The notes beneath the pieces were generated by a model, which was given only the letters and a program-made list of their open reading frames with translations, searched no databases and was not told where the DNA came from. A DNA stretch of 64,000 bases from an uncultured Oscillibacter sp. (GTDB taxonomy: Bacteria > Bacillota > Clostridia > Oscillospirales > Oscillospiraceae), in NCBI GenBank assembly GCA_910583785.1, contig CAJTZK010000011.1:49871-113870 (forward strand). Reading direction: 5' to 3'. Below, piece after piece: positions 35,880 to 44,208 of this stretch. Each line of letters starts with the position of its first letter. Positions within the stretch are counted from its first letter, which is position 1. The position numbers and the translations under genes were made by a program.

Positions 35880-37004
35880 TCACTGAATCAGCAGGACCAG
35901 ATTCCGGTCCGTGATGAAATTGGGCACACTGTACACCACGGCGATGGCGTCTAAGCCGTTCTCCTCCGCGTACTTCGCGGCGGAGTATCGGTAATACCGG
36001 GGGTCCAGCAGATGGACCTCCTTAAAGTGCAGGGCCAGAAAGGGGGCCATGGAATCCGCGTAGGAATCCCGGATCACCAGCAGCTTCCCCGTTCCTTCCG
36101 GATTTTTAATCACGCACAGGGGCTGGTTGCCCCCCAGGAAGGCGGAGTATTTGTCCTTGGTCTGGAGCTTGGCCAGGTCATACAGCGCGGCCTTCTTAGG
36201 GGAGCCGTCCCGCCAGGAGGCCACCTCAAAGCCCTCATCCGGCACCCAGAACTCGATGCTGTCCGGCGGCAGCCAGTGGATGCCGGACTGAGAGTACAGC
36301 GTCCCCTGGAACGCATCGGAATGGGGAACGGTCAGGCGCTCGAAGGTCTCCTGCCCCAGCGCCTCCTCCCCCCGGCCCAGGGCCTCCATCAGGGCGGCGT
36401 AGCCGTAATAAGCCCCCAGAGTCGTCCAGTGGTGGTCCGTGCGGTAGAAGATATCCTCCCCGGCGTGGGCGGCCAGCGGGGTCAGGAAGTCGATGGGCTC
36501 CACGCCCTCCAGTTCCGCCCCCCGGGCGATGAAGGCCGCCTGGTCCCAGCTCTCCGCCCCCTTGGGAAGGCGGTCCCGGTGAATTTCCGCCGCCGAGGGG
36601 ATGAGGCCCAGGTACACGGGAACCCCCGCCTTCCCGGCCAGCCGGGAGACGTAGCCCAGGTTCTTCTCCTCCAGCCCGTCCTGGGGAGGGGCCACCTTGG
36701 AAACCAGGGAGTGGCCGCAGAGGTAGACCCCGTTGAACTCCCGCTTGCCCAGAAGCTGCTCCGTCCGGGCCTTGAGCCCCGTCCATTGGTCCCGGAGGGG
36801 AAACTGGTCGGCAAAGTAGTCCTCCACGCCCCTGGTAAAGCTGCCGTCCTTCAAGGTCTTCCAGGAAAACTCCGGGAACTGGGCCAGGGTCCGGTTCTCC
36901 ACGCTGGAGCGCTCCCGGTCCGGCAGGACCACGTGCCACGCCAGAAGGCCCGCCAGGAAGAGGCAGAAAAACGCCGACAGGAAGCGGCTGTATCTCGTTG
37001 TCAT
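35880..37004 (-). CDS. DHHW-family (AlgX/AlgJ-like) O-acetylation protein
   Basis: 374 residues with an N-terminal signal anchor (FLSAFFCLFLAGLLAWHVV). The SGNH-like domain has NRTLAQFPEF, DQFPLRDQW, the naming motif YRTDHHWTTLGAYYGY and a Ser-nucleophile-like LLVIRDSYADSM. Such proteins act outside the membrane with an MBOAT acyltransferase to transfer acetyl groups to polysaccharides or wall polymers. The MBOAT gene lies 15 nt upstream on the same strand. AAGGAGGG precedes the ATG. Confidence 0.88.
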   Translation of the reverse strand: MTTRYSRFLSAFFCLFLAGLLAWHVVLPDRERSSVENRTLAQFPEFSWKTLKDGSFTRGVEDYFADQFPLRDQWTGLKARTEQLLGKREFNGVYLCGHSLVSKVAPPQDGLEEKNLGYVSRLAGKAGVPVYLGLIPSAAEIHRDRLPKGAESWDQAAFIARGAELEGVEPIDFLTPLAAHAGEDIFYRTDHHWTTLGAYYGYAALMEALGRGEEALGQETFERLTVPHSDAFQGTLYSQSGIHWLPPDSIEFWVPDEGFEVASWRDGSPKKAALYDLAKLQTKDKYSAFLGGNQPLCVIKNPEGTGKLLVIRDSYADSMAPFLALHFKEVHLLDPRYYRYSAAKYAEENGLDAIAVVYSVPNFITDRNLVLLIQ

Positions 37005-37019
37005 CTCGGAAGCCCTCCT

Positions 37020-38414
37020 TTAAAACCGGAAATACAGGAAGGGGTTGTAGCTGCCGTCCACCAGATAGGCGGTGGATACAATCAGCCCCAGGGCCATCAG
37101 CACCGGGGCCAGGACCCTCCTTCCCTGCTCCGGGACCTTCTTCCAAAGGTCCGCCGCCAGAGTGGTGGAGCCCAGGGCCAGCAGGAGCAGAATCAGGGCC
37201 CAGCTCCGCAAACGGTACCCGTCCGGGGCGGACCAGAGGGGCCCTCCCCCAAAGCACACCGCCAGATACCGTCCGCAGACTCCCAGGTCCTCCATAGCGA
37301 AGATGCCCCAGCCCACGAAGACCACCAGCAGCGTATAGACCCGCTTCACCCACACAGGCGTCCGGGACAGGAGCCCCTGGAAGACGAACCGCTCCAGGAT
37401 GATCCACAGGCCGAAATACAGGCCCCACAGGATGAAATTCCAGCTGGCCCCGTGCCAGAAGCCCGTGCAGAACCAGACAACCAGCAGATTCCGCAGCGTC
37501 CGGGCCCTCCCCGCCCGGCTGCCCCCCAGGGGGAAGTACAGGTACTCCCGAAACCAGGAGGTCAGGGACATGTGCCAACGCCGCCAGAACTCTCCCACGG
37601 AGGTGGAGAGGTAGGGGTGGTCGAAGTTCTCATCAAACCGGAAGCCCAGGATGCGCCCCAGGCCGACGGCCATGTCGGAGTAGCCGGAGAAGTCGAAGTA
37701 AATCTGGAAGCCGAAGGCGAAAAGCCCCGTCCAGCCCCCTGCCACCGTCAGCGCCCCGGCGTTTTGAGAGGCCTGGCAGCTCTCCCACAGGGCCCCGGCG
37801 GCGTTGGCCAGCAGCACCTTCTTGGCAAGGCCCGCGGTAAAGCGGCAGGCTCCTTCGGCGAAGTCCCGGGACGTGACGGTCCGGTGAACCAGCTCCGCCG
37901 CCACGGTCTTGTACTTCACGATGGGCCCGGCAATGAGCTGGGGGAACAAGGTGACATAGGCCCCGAAGTCGATGACGTTCCGTTGGACCGGCGCGTCCCG
38001 GCGGTAGACGTCGATGGTATAGCTCATGGTCTGGAAGGTGAAGAAGGAGATGCCCAGGGGCAGGGGCAATCCCAGTTGGGGCACGGATACCCCGGGGAGC
38101 AGGGACAGGTTCGCCGCCAGGAAGTCCCAGTACTTGAAAAAACCCAGGAGCAGCAGGTTGAACACCACCGACTGCCCCACGAACCACCTTGCCAGCCGAT
38201 CCCGCTGCCGGAAGCGCTCCACCAGGAGGCCGTGGGTGTAGTCGATGAAGACGGAGAGGAACATAACCCCCACGTACACCGGCTCTCCCCAGCCGTAGAA
38301 AAAAAGGCTGGCTGCCAACAGCACAAAATTACGCCGCCGGAGCGGCGTAAGAAAGTACAGCGCCAGCGTCAGGGGCAGGTACCCGAACAAAAACGTCAGA
38401 CTGCTGAAAACCAT
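37020..38414 (-). CDS. MBOAT-family O-acyltransferase (AlgI/DltB-like)
   Basis: 464-residue polytopic membrane enzyme. MVFSSLTFLFGYLPLTLALY start, LLLLGFFKYWDF, GISFFTFQTMSYTIDVYR, IYFDFSGYSDMAVGLGRILG, HMSLTSWFREYLYFPLGG and the catalytic-His motif GFWHGASWNFILWG are those of AlgI-type proteins. It moves acyl groups across the membrane to the DHHW partner. The start at 38414 follows GAGGGGGA. It forms an operon with the DHHW and DUF4358 genes; the acceptor polymer is unknown. Confidence 0.93.
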   Translation of the reverse strand: MVFSSLTFLFGYLPLTLALYFLTPLRRRNFVLLAASLFFYGWGEPVYVGVMFLSVFIDYTHGLLVERFRQRDRLARWFVGQSVVFNLLLLGFFKYWDFLAANLSLLPGVSVPQLGLPLPLGISFFTFQTMSYTIDVYRRDAPVQRNVIDFGAYVTLFPQLIAGPIVKYKTVAAELVHRTVTSRDFAEGACRFTAGLAKKVLLANAAGALWESCQASQNAGALTVAGGWTGLFAFGFQIYFDFSGYSDMAVGLGRILGFRFDENFDHPYLSTSVGEFWRRWHMSLTSWFREYLYFPLGGSRAGRARTLRNLLVVWFCTGFWHGASWNFILWGLYFGLWIILERFVFQGLLSRTPVWVKRVYTLLVVFVGWGIFAMEDLGVCGRYLAVCFGGGPLWSAPDGYRLRSWALILLLLALGSTTLAADLWKKVPEQGRRVLAPVLMALGLIVSTAYLVDGSYNPFLYFRF

Positions 38415-38424
38415 GGAATCCCCC

Positions 38425-38913
38425 TCACTGGAACTGGGAACGGAACTGCTCCTCCAACTCCGCCTGATGCGCCCCGGAGGCAATCAGGGCCGCGCAGGCC
38501 CCCTCCCGCAGCACCTTGGCCGCCTTCCAGGCCTCCAGGCTCTCGGGATACCAGGCTCCGCCCTCCGCCTGGGCGTCGATCCGGGCCTGGAGGATGACGG
38601 CGGCAGACTCCGCGTCCTCCTCCGTCTCACACTGGATGAGGACAACCTCATTCACATCGGAGCTCATGGCGGGAACCTTGGCAACCAGCTGCTTTGCGGG
38701 AATTCCGGAGAGGCCGGGATAGTAGCTCTCCAGGAGCTCCCCCTCCACGTCCGCCATGTAGCCCTCTTCCCAGCCGCAGGCTTCCTCCATTCCGGCGTAC
38801 AGGGTGTTCAGCGCCACATCCGAATCCTCCGCCCGGCCTTCCTCCCGCTGCCCGCCGCAGCCGGAAGCCAGCAGCAGCAGGGCAGCCAACATCCACACCG
38901 CTCTCTTTTTCAA
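38425..38913 (-). CDS. DUF4358 lipoprotein
   Basis: 162 residues with a lipoprotein signal peptide (KKRAVWMLAALLLLASGC; Cys about position 19). The mature part matches DUF4358 (YPGLSGIPAKQLVAKVPAMS, SDVNEVVLIQCETEEDAESA). Start is a TTG at 38913, chosen because GGAGGAG is well placed and the signal peptide begins there. DUF4358 genes often sit beside MBOAT/DHHW genes, as here (10 nt upstream of the MBOAT gene), so a role in extracellular O-acylation is likely but unproven. Confidence 0.8.
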   Translation of the reverse strand: MKKRAVWMLAALLLLASGCGGQREEGRAEDSDVALNTLYAGMEEACGWEEGYMADVEGELLESYYPGLSGIPAKQLVAKVPAMSSDVNEVVLIQCETEEDAESAAVILQARIDAQAEGGAWYPESLEAWKAAKVLREGACAALIASGAHQAELEEQFRSQFQ

Positions 38914-38967
38914 GCGAATCTCCTCCCGCCTCCCGGCTCCGCCGGGAAAATTTTCTGCTTCGGTTCC

Positions 38968-38996
38968 TTGTTTTTATACAGGATTCGCGCTATAAT
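38968..38996 (+). promoter_or_regulatory. Promoter of the threonine aldolase gene
   Basis: TTGTTT, 17 nt, TATAAT (perfect), 68 nt before the ATG at 39065. Confidence 0.6.
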
Positions 38997-39064
38997 TTCA
39001 ACATCAAATCTGTAACATTCCGTAACAGTTCCCTGCTGCGGTTGTTACTTTCTGGAGGTTGACC

Positions 39065-40081
39065 ATGTACAGTTTCCGAAACGACTACAGCGAGGGCGCC
39101 CACCCCAAGGTGTTAAAGACCCTCACCGAAACCAATTTCCAGCAGACCCGGGGCTACGGCCTGGACCCCCGCTGCCAAACGGCCCGGGAGCTCATCCGCA
39201 CCCTCTGCGCCGCCCCGGAAGCGGACGTCCACTTCCTGGTGGGGGGCACCCAGACAAACCTGCTGGTGATCGAGTCCATGCTAAAGCCCTATGAGGCGGT
39301 GATTTCCGCCCACACGGGCCATGTGAACGTCCACGAAACCGGGGCCATCGAGGGCACGGGGCACAAGGTGATCGCCGTCCCCAGCCCCGATGGGAAGCTC
39401 ACTCCCGCCATGATTGAGTCCGTACCGGAACTCCACAGCGACGAGCACCAGGTAAAGCCCGCCATGGCCTACGTCTCCAACACTACGGAGATTGGCACCG
39501 TCTACTCCAAGGCGGAGCTCCAGGCCCTCCGGCAGTGCTGCGACAAGCACGGCCTCCTCCTCTTCCTGGACGGGGCCCGGCTGGGCTCCGCCCTGGCCTG
39601 CGGGGACATGGACCTGCCGGACTACGCGGCCCTGGCGGATGTCTTTTACATCGGCGGCACGAAAAACGGCGCCCTCTTCGGAGAGGCCCTGGTCTTCGCC
39701 AAGGCCCGGGAGGACTTCCGCTGGCACATGAAACGCCGGGGGGCCATGCTGGCCAAGGGCCGCCTCCTGGGGGTCCAGTTCCAGGCCCTGCTGGAAGACG
39801 GGACCTACCTGGACGCCGCCCGCCACGCCAACGCCCTGGCCCTCCGCCTCCGGGACGGCGTGGCCGCCCTGGGATACCCCCTCCCGGTGGAATCCCCCTC
39901 CAACCAGCAGTTCCCGGTCCTGCCCAACGCGGTCATCGCGAAACTCCAGGACAAGGGCTATGAGTTCGAGGTGGACCACGCCGTGGACGCCGGGCACACC
40001 ATGATCCGCCTGGTGGCCAGCTGGGCCACGCCGGAACAGGCCGTGGAGGATTTCCTCCGGGACCTGGCCTCCTGCCAATAA
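39065..40081 (+). CDS. ltaE: Low-specificity L-threonine aldolase family protein
   Basis: 338-residue PLP enzyme cleaving threonine/allo-threonine to glycine and acetaldehyde. FRNDYSEGAHPKVLKTL, FLVGGTQTNLLVIESML, HVNVHETGAIEGTGHKVI, FLDGARLGSAL and the PLP-Lys region YIGGTKNGALFGEALVF are visible. TGGAGG precedes the ATG. Beta-eliminating lyases share this fold, so serine hydroxy-derivative specificity is open, but HETGAIE plus GGTKNG is strongly threonine-aldolase. Confidence 0.9.
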   Translation: MYSFRNDYSEGAHPKVLKTLTETNFQQTRGYGLDPRCQTARELIRTLCAAPEADVHFLVGGTQTNLLVIESMLKPYEAVISAHTGHVNVHETGAIEGTGHKVIAVPSPDGKLTPAMIESVPELHSDEHQVKPAMAYVSNTTEIGTVYSKAELQALRQCCDKHGLLLFLDGARLGSALACGDMDLPDYAALADVFYIGGTKNGALFGEALVFAKAREDFRWHMKRRGAMLAKGRLLGVQFQALLEDGTYLDAARHANALALRLRDGVAALGYPLPVESPSNQQFPVLPNAVIAKLQDKGYEFEVDHAVDAGHTMIRLVASWATPEQAVEDFLRDLASCQ

Positions 40082-40093
40082 CCGCTTGGGACC

Positions 40094-40122
40094 CGCCCCC
40101 TCCGGCCAGCCCGGAGGGGGCG
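40094..40122. terminator. Terminator after ltaE
   Basis: A 12-bp perfect stem CGCCCCCTCCGG / CCGGAGGGGGCG with a 5-nt loop. It sits between convergent genes; no T-run. Confidence 0.65.
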
Positions 40123-40132
40123 TTCCACGCGC

Positions 40133-40315
40133 CTACTGGATGTGCTCCTCGGGGAAGTTGTCCAGCACCCGGAAGCCCATCTCCTCGGAAGTGGCCAGGG
40201 GGTACTTGTAAATGGAGACCGGGTCCACAATGGGGCAGATCCGCTTCTCGGGCTCCAGGCGGAGAAAGGGCTTCCCGTCATCCAGGCTGTTGGCTGCGCG
40301 CCTGTCCTCTGGCAT
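40133..40315 (-). CDS. Small hypothetical protein
   Basis: 60 residues: MPEDRRAANSLDDGKPFLRL, then CPIVDPVSIYKYPLATSEEM and an acidic tail. No TM or known domain. GAGGTGATG precedes the ATG, and the codon pattern resembles neighbouring genes, so I think it is real. It follows ktrA by 54 nt on the same strand and may be a read-through member of the ktr operon. Confidence 0.5.
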   Translation of the reverse strand: MPEDRRAANSLDDGKPFLRLEPEKRICPIVDPVSIYKYPLATSEEMGFRVLDNFPEEHIQ

Positions 40316-40369
40316 GAAACATCACCTCATGGAAAGCATGTGCAGAAACCCGGATTCTATGGCCGGAAC

Positions 40370-41020
40370 TTAATGTAAATTCATCAGGCGGATGCCCGCC
40401 TCCTTGTCCCCGGCCACGATGATGTGCACGTCGTCCCGGAAGCGGTAGTTGGGGTCCACCAAAGGTACCACCACGTCGCCGCTCTTTACGCCCAGGATGT
40501 TCACGTTGTACTTCCGGCGGACGTCCAATTCCATAACCGTGTGGCCCTCCCACTCCTCGGGGATTTCCAGTTCGAAAATGGCGAATTTCGGCGTCAGCTC
40601 AAAGTAGTCGAAGACGTTCTCGGCGGAGAAGCGGATGGCGGCCCGGCGGGCCATGTCCATCTCCGTGTGGACCACGTGGTCCGCCCCGATCTTCCGCAGG
40701 AATTTGATCTGCCGCTCCTGGTCCGCCCGGGCCACCACAAACCGGGCCCCCAGCTCCTTCAGGGCCGCCGTGGCCTCCAGGGAGCACTGGAAGTCGTCCC
40801 GGACACAGACGAAGCATACGTCGAAATTCCGCACCCCCAGGGCCTCCAGCACCTGCTCGTCCTGGCAGTCCCCCACGCAGGCGGCGGTGGCCATGTTCGC
40901 CACCTTCGCCACTTTCTCCTCGTCCTTGTCCAGGACCATGACCTCGTTCCCCAGCTCCAGCAGATACCGGGTCAGATGCCGCCCGAAGCGGCCCAGGCCA
41001 ATGACCAAAAAGGATTTCAT
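40370..41020 (-). CDS. ktrA: Potassium uptake regulatory subunit, TrkA/KtrA family
   Basis: 216-residue cytoplasmic ring protein gating KtrB. The RCK_N Rossmann domain starts MKSFLVIGLGRFGRHLTRYL with the acidic end of beta-2 (VLDKDEEKV), then VGDCQDEQVL; the C-terminal RCK_C domain (about 135-216) binds c-di-AMP in relatives. GGGAGG precedes the ATG. It is 15 nt downstream of ktrB, with which it is co-transcribed. Confidence 0.93.
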   Translation of the reverse strand: MKSFLVIGLGRFGRHLTRYLLELGNEVMVLDKDEEKVAKVANMATAACVGDCQDEQVLEALGVRNFDVCFVCVRDDFQCSLEATAALKELGARFVVARADQERQIKFLRKIGADHVVHTEMDMARRAAIRFSAENVFDYFELTPKFAIFELEIPEEWEGHTVMELDVRRKYNVNILGVKSGDVVVPLVDPNYRFRDDVHIIVAGDKEAGIRLMNLH

Positions 41021-41035
41021 TCCTCGCCCTCCCTG

Positions 41036-42364
41036 TCAACCAATCAGAATTTTTTCCGGCACGTAGCGCAGGCCGTTCCCCGCGTCCCGGCCCCGGGTCA
41101 CCGCCATGGCCACAGACATGCTCCCCACCCGCCCGGCGAACATCATCAAAATCACCGTCCACTTGGACAGCGCGGGCAGGGACGCCGTCAGGTTCCGGCT
41201 CAAGCCCACGGTGCTCATGGCGGAAAAGGTCTCAAACAGCGCGTCCTCCAGCCCCGCTCCCTGGACGCACAGTACCATGCAGCCGCACAGGGCCCCGAAG
41301 AGGTAGATGCTGGCGGTGGAATAGGCCTTGTGAATGTCCCCCTCGTCCAGGCGGCGGCGGAAGGCGTTCACATCCTCCTGCCGCCAAATCCGCGCCCGGA
41401 CCCCCAGGACCAGCACGGCGAAGGTATTCACCTTCACGCCGCCCCCCGTAGACCCAGAGGCCGCGCCCACGAACATCAAAACCAGCATCAGCAGCACGCC
41501 CCCCTGGCTCAGGGAGGACTGGTCCACGGAGGCAAAGCCCGCCGTCCGGGCCGTCACCGACTGGAAGGCCGCCATCAGCGCCCGGGTGGGTCCGTCCGCC
41601 CCGGCGAAGGCGTGGCCCGCCTCTAAAAACCAGAAGGCGATCCCGCCTCCGGCAAAGAGGAACAGCGTCACGGTAAAGGCCATCTTGGAGTGGAGCCGCC
41701 AGCGGCGGAAGTGCCGCCCGTGGGCCAGCACGTCGTCCCAGACCAAAAAGCCCAGGCCCCCGCAGATGACCAGCGCCATCAATACGAGGTTTAACAGGGG
41801 CTCCCCCGCCACCGTGGTGATGGACGCCCCAGTGCCCAGCAGGTCGAAGCCCGCGTTGCAGAAGGCGGAGACGGCGTGGAACACCGCCATCCAGAGGCCC
41901 CGCCCCAGGCCGTACCGGGGGCAGAACCAGAGGGCCAGCAGCGCCGCCCCCAGGCCCTCGCACAGCGCCGTCACCAGCAGGGCCCGCCGGGCCAGGCGGA
42001 CGACGCCCCCCAATTGCAGGGCCCCCACGCTGTCCTGGAGCAGGGCCCGCTGCCGCAGGCCCACCCGCCGCCGGGCCAGCAGCGCCGCCGGAAGGGACGC
42101 CGTTACAAAGCCCAGGCCCCCGATCTGGATCAGCAGCAGCAGCACTACCTGGCCGAAGGCGCTGAACTGGGTGGCGGTATCGTACACCGTCAGCCCCGTG
42201 ACGCAGGAGGCCGAGGCGGCGGTGAACACGGCGCTGGTCCAGGGGATGCCCTCCCCGCTCCGGGAGGCGATGGGCAGGGACAGCAGGCAGGCCCCCGCCA
42301 GAATCAGCAGGGCAAAGCCCAGGGCCAGGGTTTGAACCGCGCTGGGGCGGCGCATCTTTGGCAT
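41036..42364 (-). CDS. ktrB: Potassium uptake transmembrane subunit, TrkH/KtrB family
   Basis: 442-residue potassium channel-like transporter with four M1-P-M2 repeats; selectivity-filter loops are ASASCVTGLTVYDT, SAFCNAGFDLLG, TARTAGFASVD and SAMSTVGLSRNL. GSTGGGVKVNTFAVL is the gating-loop region. Start set at ATG 42364 (MPKMRRPSAVQ), with GGAGTG 11 nt upstream; a GTG three bases earlier or an ATG nine bases later are alternatives. A promoter at 42557 gives a GC-rich leader of about 185 nt. Confidence 0.93.
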   Translation of the reverse strand: MPKMRRPSAVQTLALGFALLILAGACLLSLPIASRSGEGIPWTSAVFTAASASCVTGLTVYDTATQFSAFGQVVLLLLIQIGGLGFVTASLPAALLARRRVGLRQRALLQDSVGALQLGGVVRLARRALLVTALCEGLGAALLALWFCPRYGLGRGLWMAVFHAVSAFCNAGFDLLGTGASITTVAGEPLLNLVLMALVICGGLGFLVWDDVLAHGRHFRRWRLHSKMAFTVTLFLFAGGGIAFWFLEAGHAFAGADGPTRALMAAFQSVTARTAGFASVDQSSLSQGGVLLMLVLMFVGAASGSTGGGVKVNTFAVLVLGVRARIWRQEDVNAFRRRLDEGDIHKAYSTASIYLFGALCGCMVLCVQGAGLEDALFETFSAMSTVGLSRNLTASLPALSKWTVILMMFAGRVGSMSVAMAVTRGRDAGNGLRYVPEKILIG

Positions 42365-42662
42365 CACAAACTGCACTCCATTCCGTCCGGCTCTGCGGAC
42401 CTCCATTCCGTTTGCCCTGCCTCCCCCCAGGGAAGCAGGCTCCCTCTCCAGCCCGGGGGGACGCCCTCCGGGCAGCTGGCCTCCGGAGCGCGCCTCCCGG
42501 CGCAGCCCTGAGCCCCCTGTGGAGGGGCGGGAGGCGGAGAACGGAAGATTGATTTTATTATACCCCGCTTTTTTCCATTTGCAAGCGGCGGAACACGGCG
42601 CCCGGGCGGGCCTGCACACCCGCTCCGGCTTATGAAAATCCCTGTGTGGCGCGTTTCCGGGC
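42365..42662. other. ktrB leader and promoter region
   Basis: About 300 bp without a gene. From the promoter at 42557-42584 a GC-rich minus-strand leader runs to ktrB with several possible stems and a duplicated ACGGAATGGAG element (42376-42386, 42401-42411). I looked for the ydaO-type c-di-AMP riboswitch core and did not find it. Confidence 0.5.
42557..42584 (-). promoter_or_regulatory. Promoter of ktrBA
   Basis: Minus strand: TTGCAA, 16 nt, TATAAT (perfect -10). Confidence 0.6.
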
Positions 42663-43766
42663 TCACGCCAGCAAAAGCAGCCGCTTGAGGAACTCCACCC
42701 CCGCGGGCAGCACCGCCTCATCGTCGAAGCAGAACTCCGGGGAGTGCAGCTCCGGCGTGTCCCCCGTCCCCAGCAGGAAGAACAGGCCCGGGACCCGCCG
42801 CTGGTAGAAGGAAAAGTCCTCCGCCGTCAGCGTAGGGGCCGCCAGGAGCCGGGGAGCGTGCTCCCCCAGCCCGGCCCGGACCGTCTCATAGAGCCCCTCG
42901 TGGTTCCAGACCGCCGGGTAGCCCTCGTTTAAAAAAACCTCCGCGCCGCAGCCAGTCTCCAACGCGATTTCCCGGCCAATCTCCTCCAGCCTCTGGCGGC
43001 AGAGGTCCTGGGTCCCGTCCCGGAAGGTCCGGAGGCTCCCCTCCAGCACCGTCTTTCCGCTGATGGCGTTCCGCACGGAACCGGAGGCCATCTTTCCAAA
43101 GCGCAGCACCACGGGTTCCTCCCCCGGCAGGGCCTCCGCCATGGCATAGGCCCGGAGGAGGTACTCTGCCCCCGCTGCCAAGGCGTCGATGCCCTCCGGC
43201 GCCTTGCCGATGTGGACGCTTTTGCCCGTGAGGGTAACCGTCACCTCGTTGGACCGGGCCATTATGGGGCCGGGGCGGCAATAGACCTCCCCTTGCTCCA
43301 GCTTGGGCCAGAGGTGCATGGCGAAGACCCGGGCGGCGCGGTATTTCCCTAAGATTCCCGTTTCGCAAAGACGCTGCGCCCCCCCGGTGGTCTCCTCGGA
43401 GGGCTGGAAAAGGAACAGCACATTCCGGGGCAGCTCCTCCCGGCGGGCCGCGGCGTACTCCGCCAGGGCCAGGACCATGGCGGTGTTGGCGTCGTGGCCG
43501 CAGGCGTGCATAACCCCGGCATTCCCGGAGGCGAAGGCCAGGCCCGTGGCCTCCTCAATGGGCAGGGCGTCCATGTCCGCCCGGAAGGCCACGGTTTCCG
43601 GCTTCCCCGCGTCCAGGTAGGCGCAGACGCTGGAGGGAATGGGGGAAAACGCCTCCAGCTCAAAGCTGGCCAGGGCGGAGTGGACATAGGCGCAGGTCTC
43701 CGGCAGGCGGTCATCCAGCTCGGGGATACGGTGCAGGGCGCGGCGGTATGCAACAACGGACATCAT
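42663..43766 (-). CDS. M20-family amidohydrolase, probable N-acetyldiaminopimelate deacetylase
   Basis: 367-residue metal-dependent deacylase. Metal motifs: FRADMDALPIEE, MHACGHDANTAM, PSEETTGGAQ, FAMHLWP; the lid domain holds KSVHIGKAPEGIDAL; ALTAEDFSFY-like TLTAEDFSFYQRRVPGLF ends the catalytic part. M20 amidohydrolases also hydrolyse IAA conjugates or hippurate, but its position head-to-head with dapA-dapB-dapH (the N-acetyltransferase variant) makes removal of acetyl from N-acetyl-LL-diaminopimelate the likely reaction. GGAGG precedes the ATG. Confidence 0.85.
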   Translation of the reverse strand: MMSVVAYRRALHRIPELDDRLPETCAYVHSALASFELEAFSPIPSSVCAYLDAGKPETVAFRADMDALPIEEATGLAFASGNAGVMHACGHDANTAMVLALAEYAAARREELPRNVLFLFQPSEETTGGAQRLCETGILGKYRAARVFAMHLWPKLEQGEVYCRPGPIMARSNEVTVTLTGKSVHIGKAPEGIDALAAGAEYLLRAYAMAEALPGEEPVVLRFGKMASGSVRNAISGKTVLEGSLRTFRDGTQDLCRQRLEEIGREIALETGCGAEVFLNEGYPAVWNHEGLYETVRAGLGEHAPRLLAAPTLTAEDFSFYQRRVPGLFFLLGTGDTPELHSPEFCFDDEAVLPAGVEFLKRLLLLA

Positions 43767-43801
43767 GGCGTTGCCTCCTTAGATATCATTCAGCACCTCC
43801 C

Positions 43802-43831
43802 AATATAGCACGCCCCGCCGGAGGGAGGCAA
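43802..43831 (-). promoter_or_regulatory. Promoter of the M20 deacetylase gene
   Basis: Minus strand: TTGCCT, 18 nt, TATATT, 35 nt before the ATG. Confidence 0.55.
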
Positions 43832-43883
43832 GAGGCGGCGGCGTTTTCGTCGCTTTCCACAAGAATTTTTTTCTTCTTCCCTC

Positions 43884-43912
43884 TTGCAACCGGAGAGGGG
43901 AGGTGATATGAT
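43884..43912 (+). promoter_or_regulatory. Promoter of the lysine riboswitch-dap operon
   Basis: TTGCAA, 17 nt, TATGAT, ten bases before the riboswitch begins. Confidence 0.65.
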
Positions 43913-43921
43913 AACAAAAAA

Positions 43922-44085
43922 TGAGATAGAGGCGCGGAGACGAAGAAGTCGCGGGAGCCGGCAGGCTGGGAACGCGGCGGAGGCTGCTCCGCCGAATCCC
44001 CCGCCCAGGCATGGGCGGGAGATGGGCCCGGGGGAAAGACCTCCGGGACTGTCCGCGGCCCCCTGGCCGCGGGGGCGCTATCCGC
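43922..44085 (+). promoter_or_regulatory. Lysine riboswitch (L-box) upstream of dapA
   Basis: The aptamer core is readable: GATAGAGGCGCG, AAGAAGT, AGCCGGCAGGCTGGG, a GC-rich stem closed by GGCTGCTCCGCCGAATCCC, the pairing partner GGGCCCGGGGGAAAG, then ACTGTC and the closing GGGGGCGCTATC. These match the five-helix L-box consensus (AGAGG-GCG, AAG-AAGTA, CCGAA, GGCTGG, ACTGTC, GCTATC). A terminator follows, so excess lysine should cause premature termination and switch off dapA-dapB-dapH. The P2-P4 stems are unusually GC-rich. Confidence 0.9.
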
Positions 44086-44120
44086 TTACAGAACCGCCAC
44101 GCCGGGACGGCGTGGGCACT

Positions 44121-44154
44121 GTCGGTAGGAGCGGAGCCTCTACCGGCTTTTTTT
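44121..44154 (+). terminator. Riboswitch-controlled terminator
   Basis: Stem GTCGGTAG...CTACCGGC (one G-U) plus inner GAGC-type pairs, followed by seven T. It lies between the aptamer and dapA, as expected for an expression platform; the upstream CACTGTCGG overlaps a possible antiterminator. Confidence 0.85.
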
Positions 44155-44208
44155 GTACCAGGCCGCCACCACCCGGTCACACAATACAATTATCTGGAGG
44201 GCATTCAA

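Noticed and set aside
36012..38597. 861-codon plus-strand open frame opposite the DHHW and MBOAT genes
   Set aside because: GC-rich shadow of the real minus-strand genes; its translation is low-complexity (Pro/Gln/Gly/His-rich) with no RBS or domain.
42365..42556. ydaO-type c-di-AMP riboswitch before ktrB
   Set aside because: The conserved core sequences were not found; only GC-rich stems are present.
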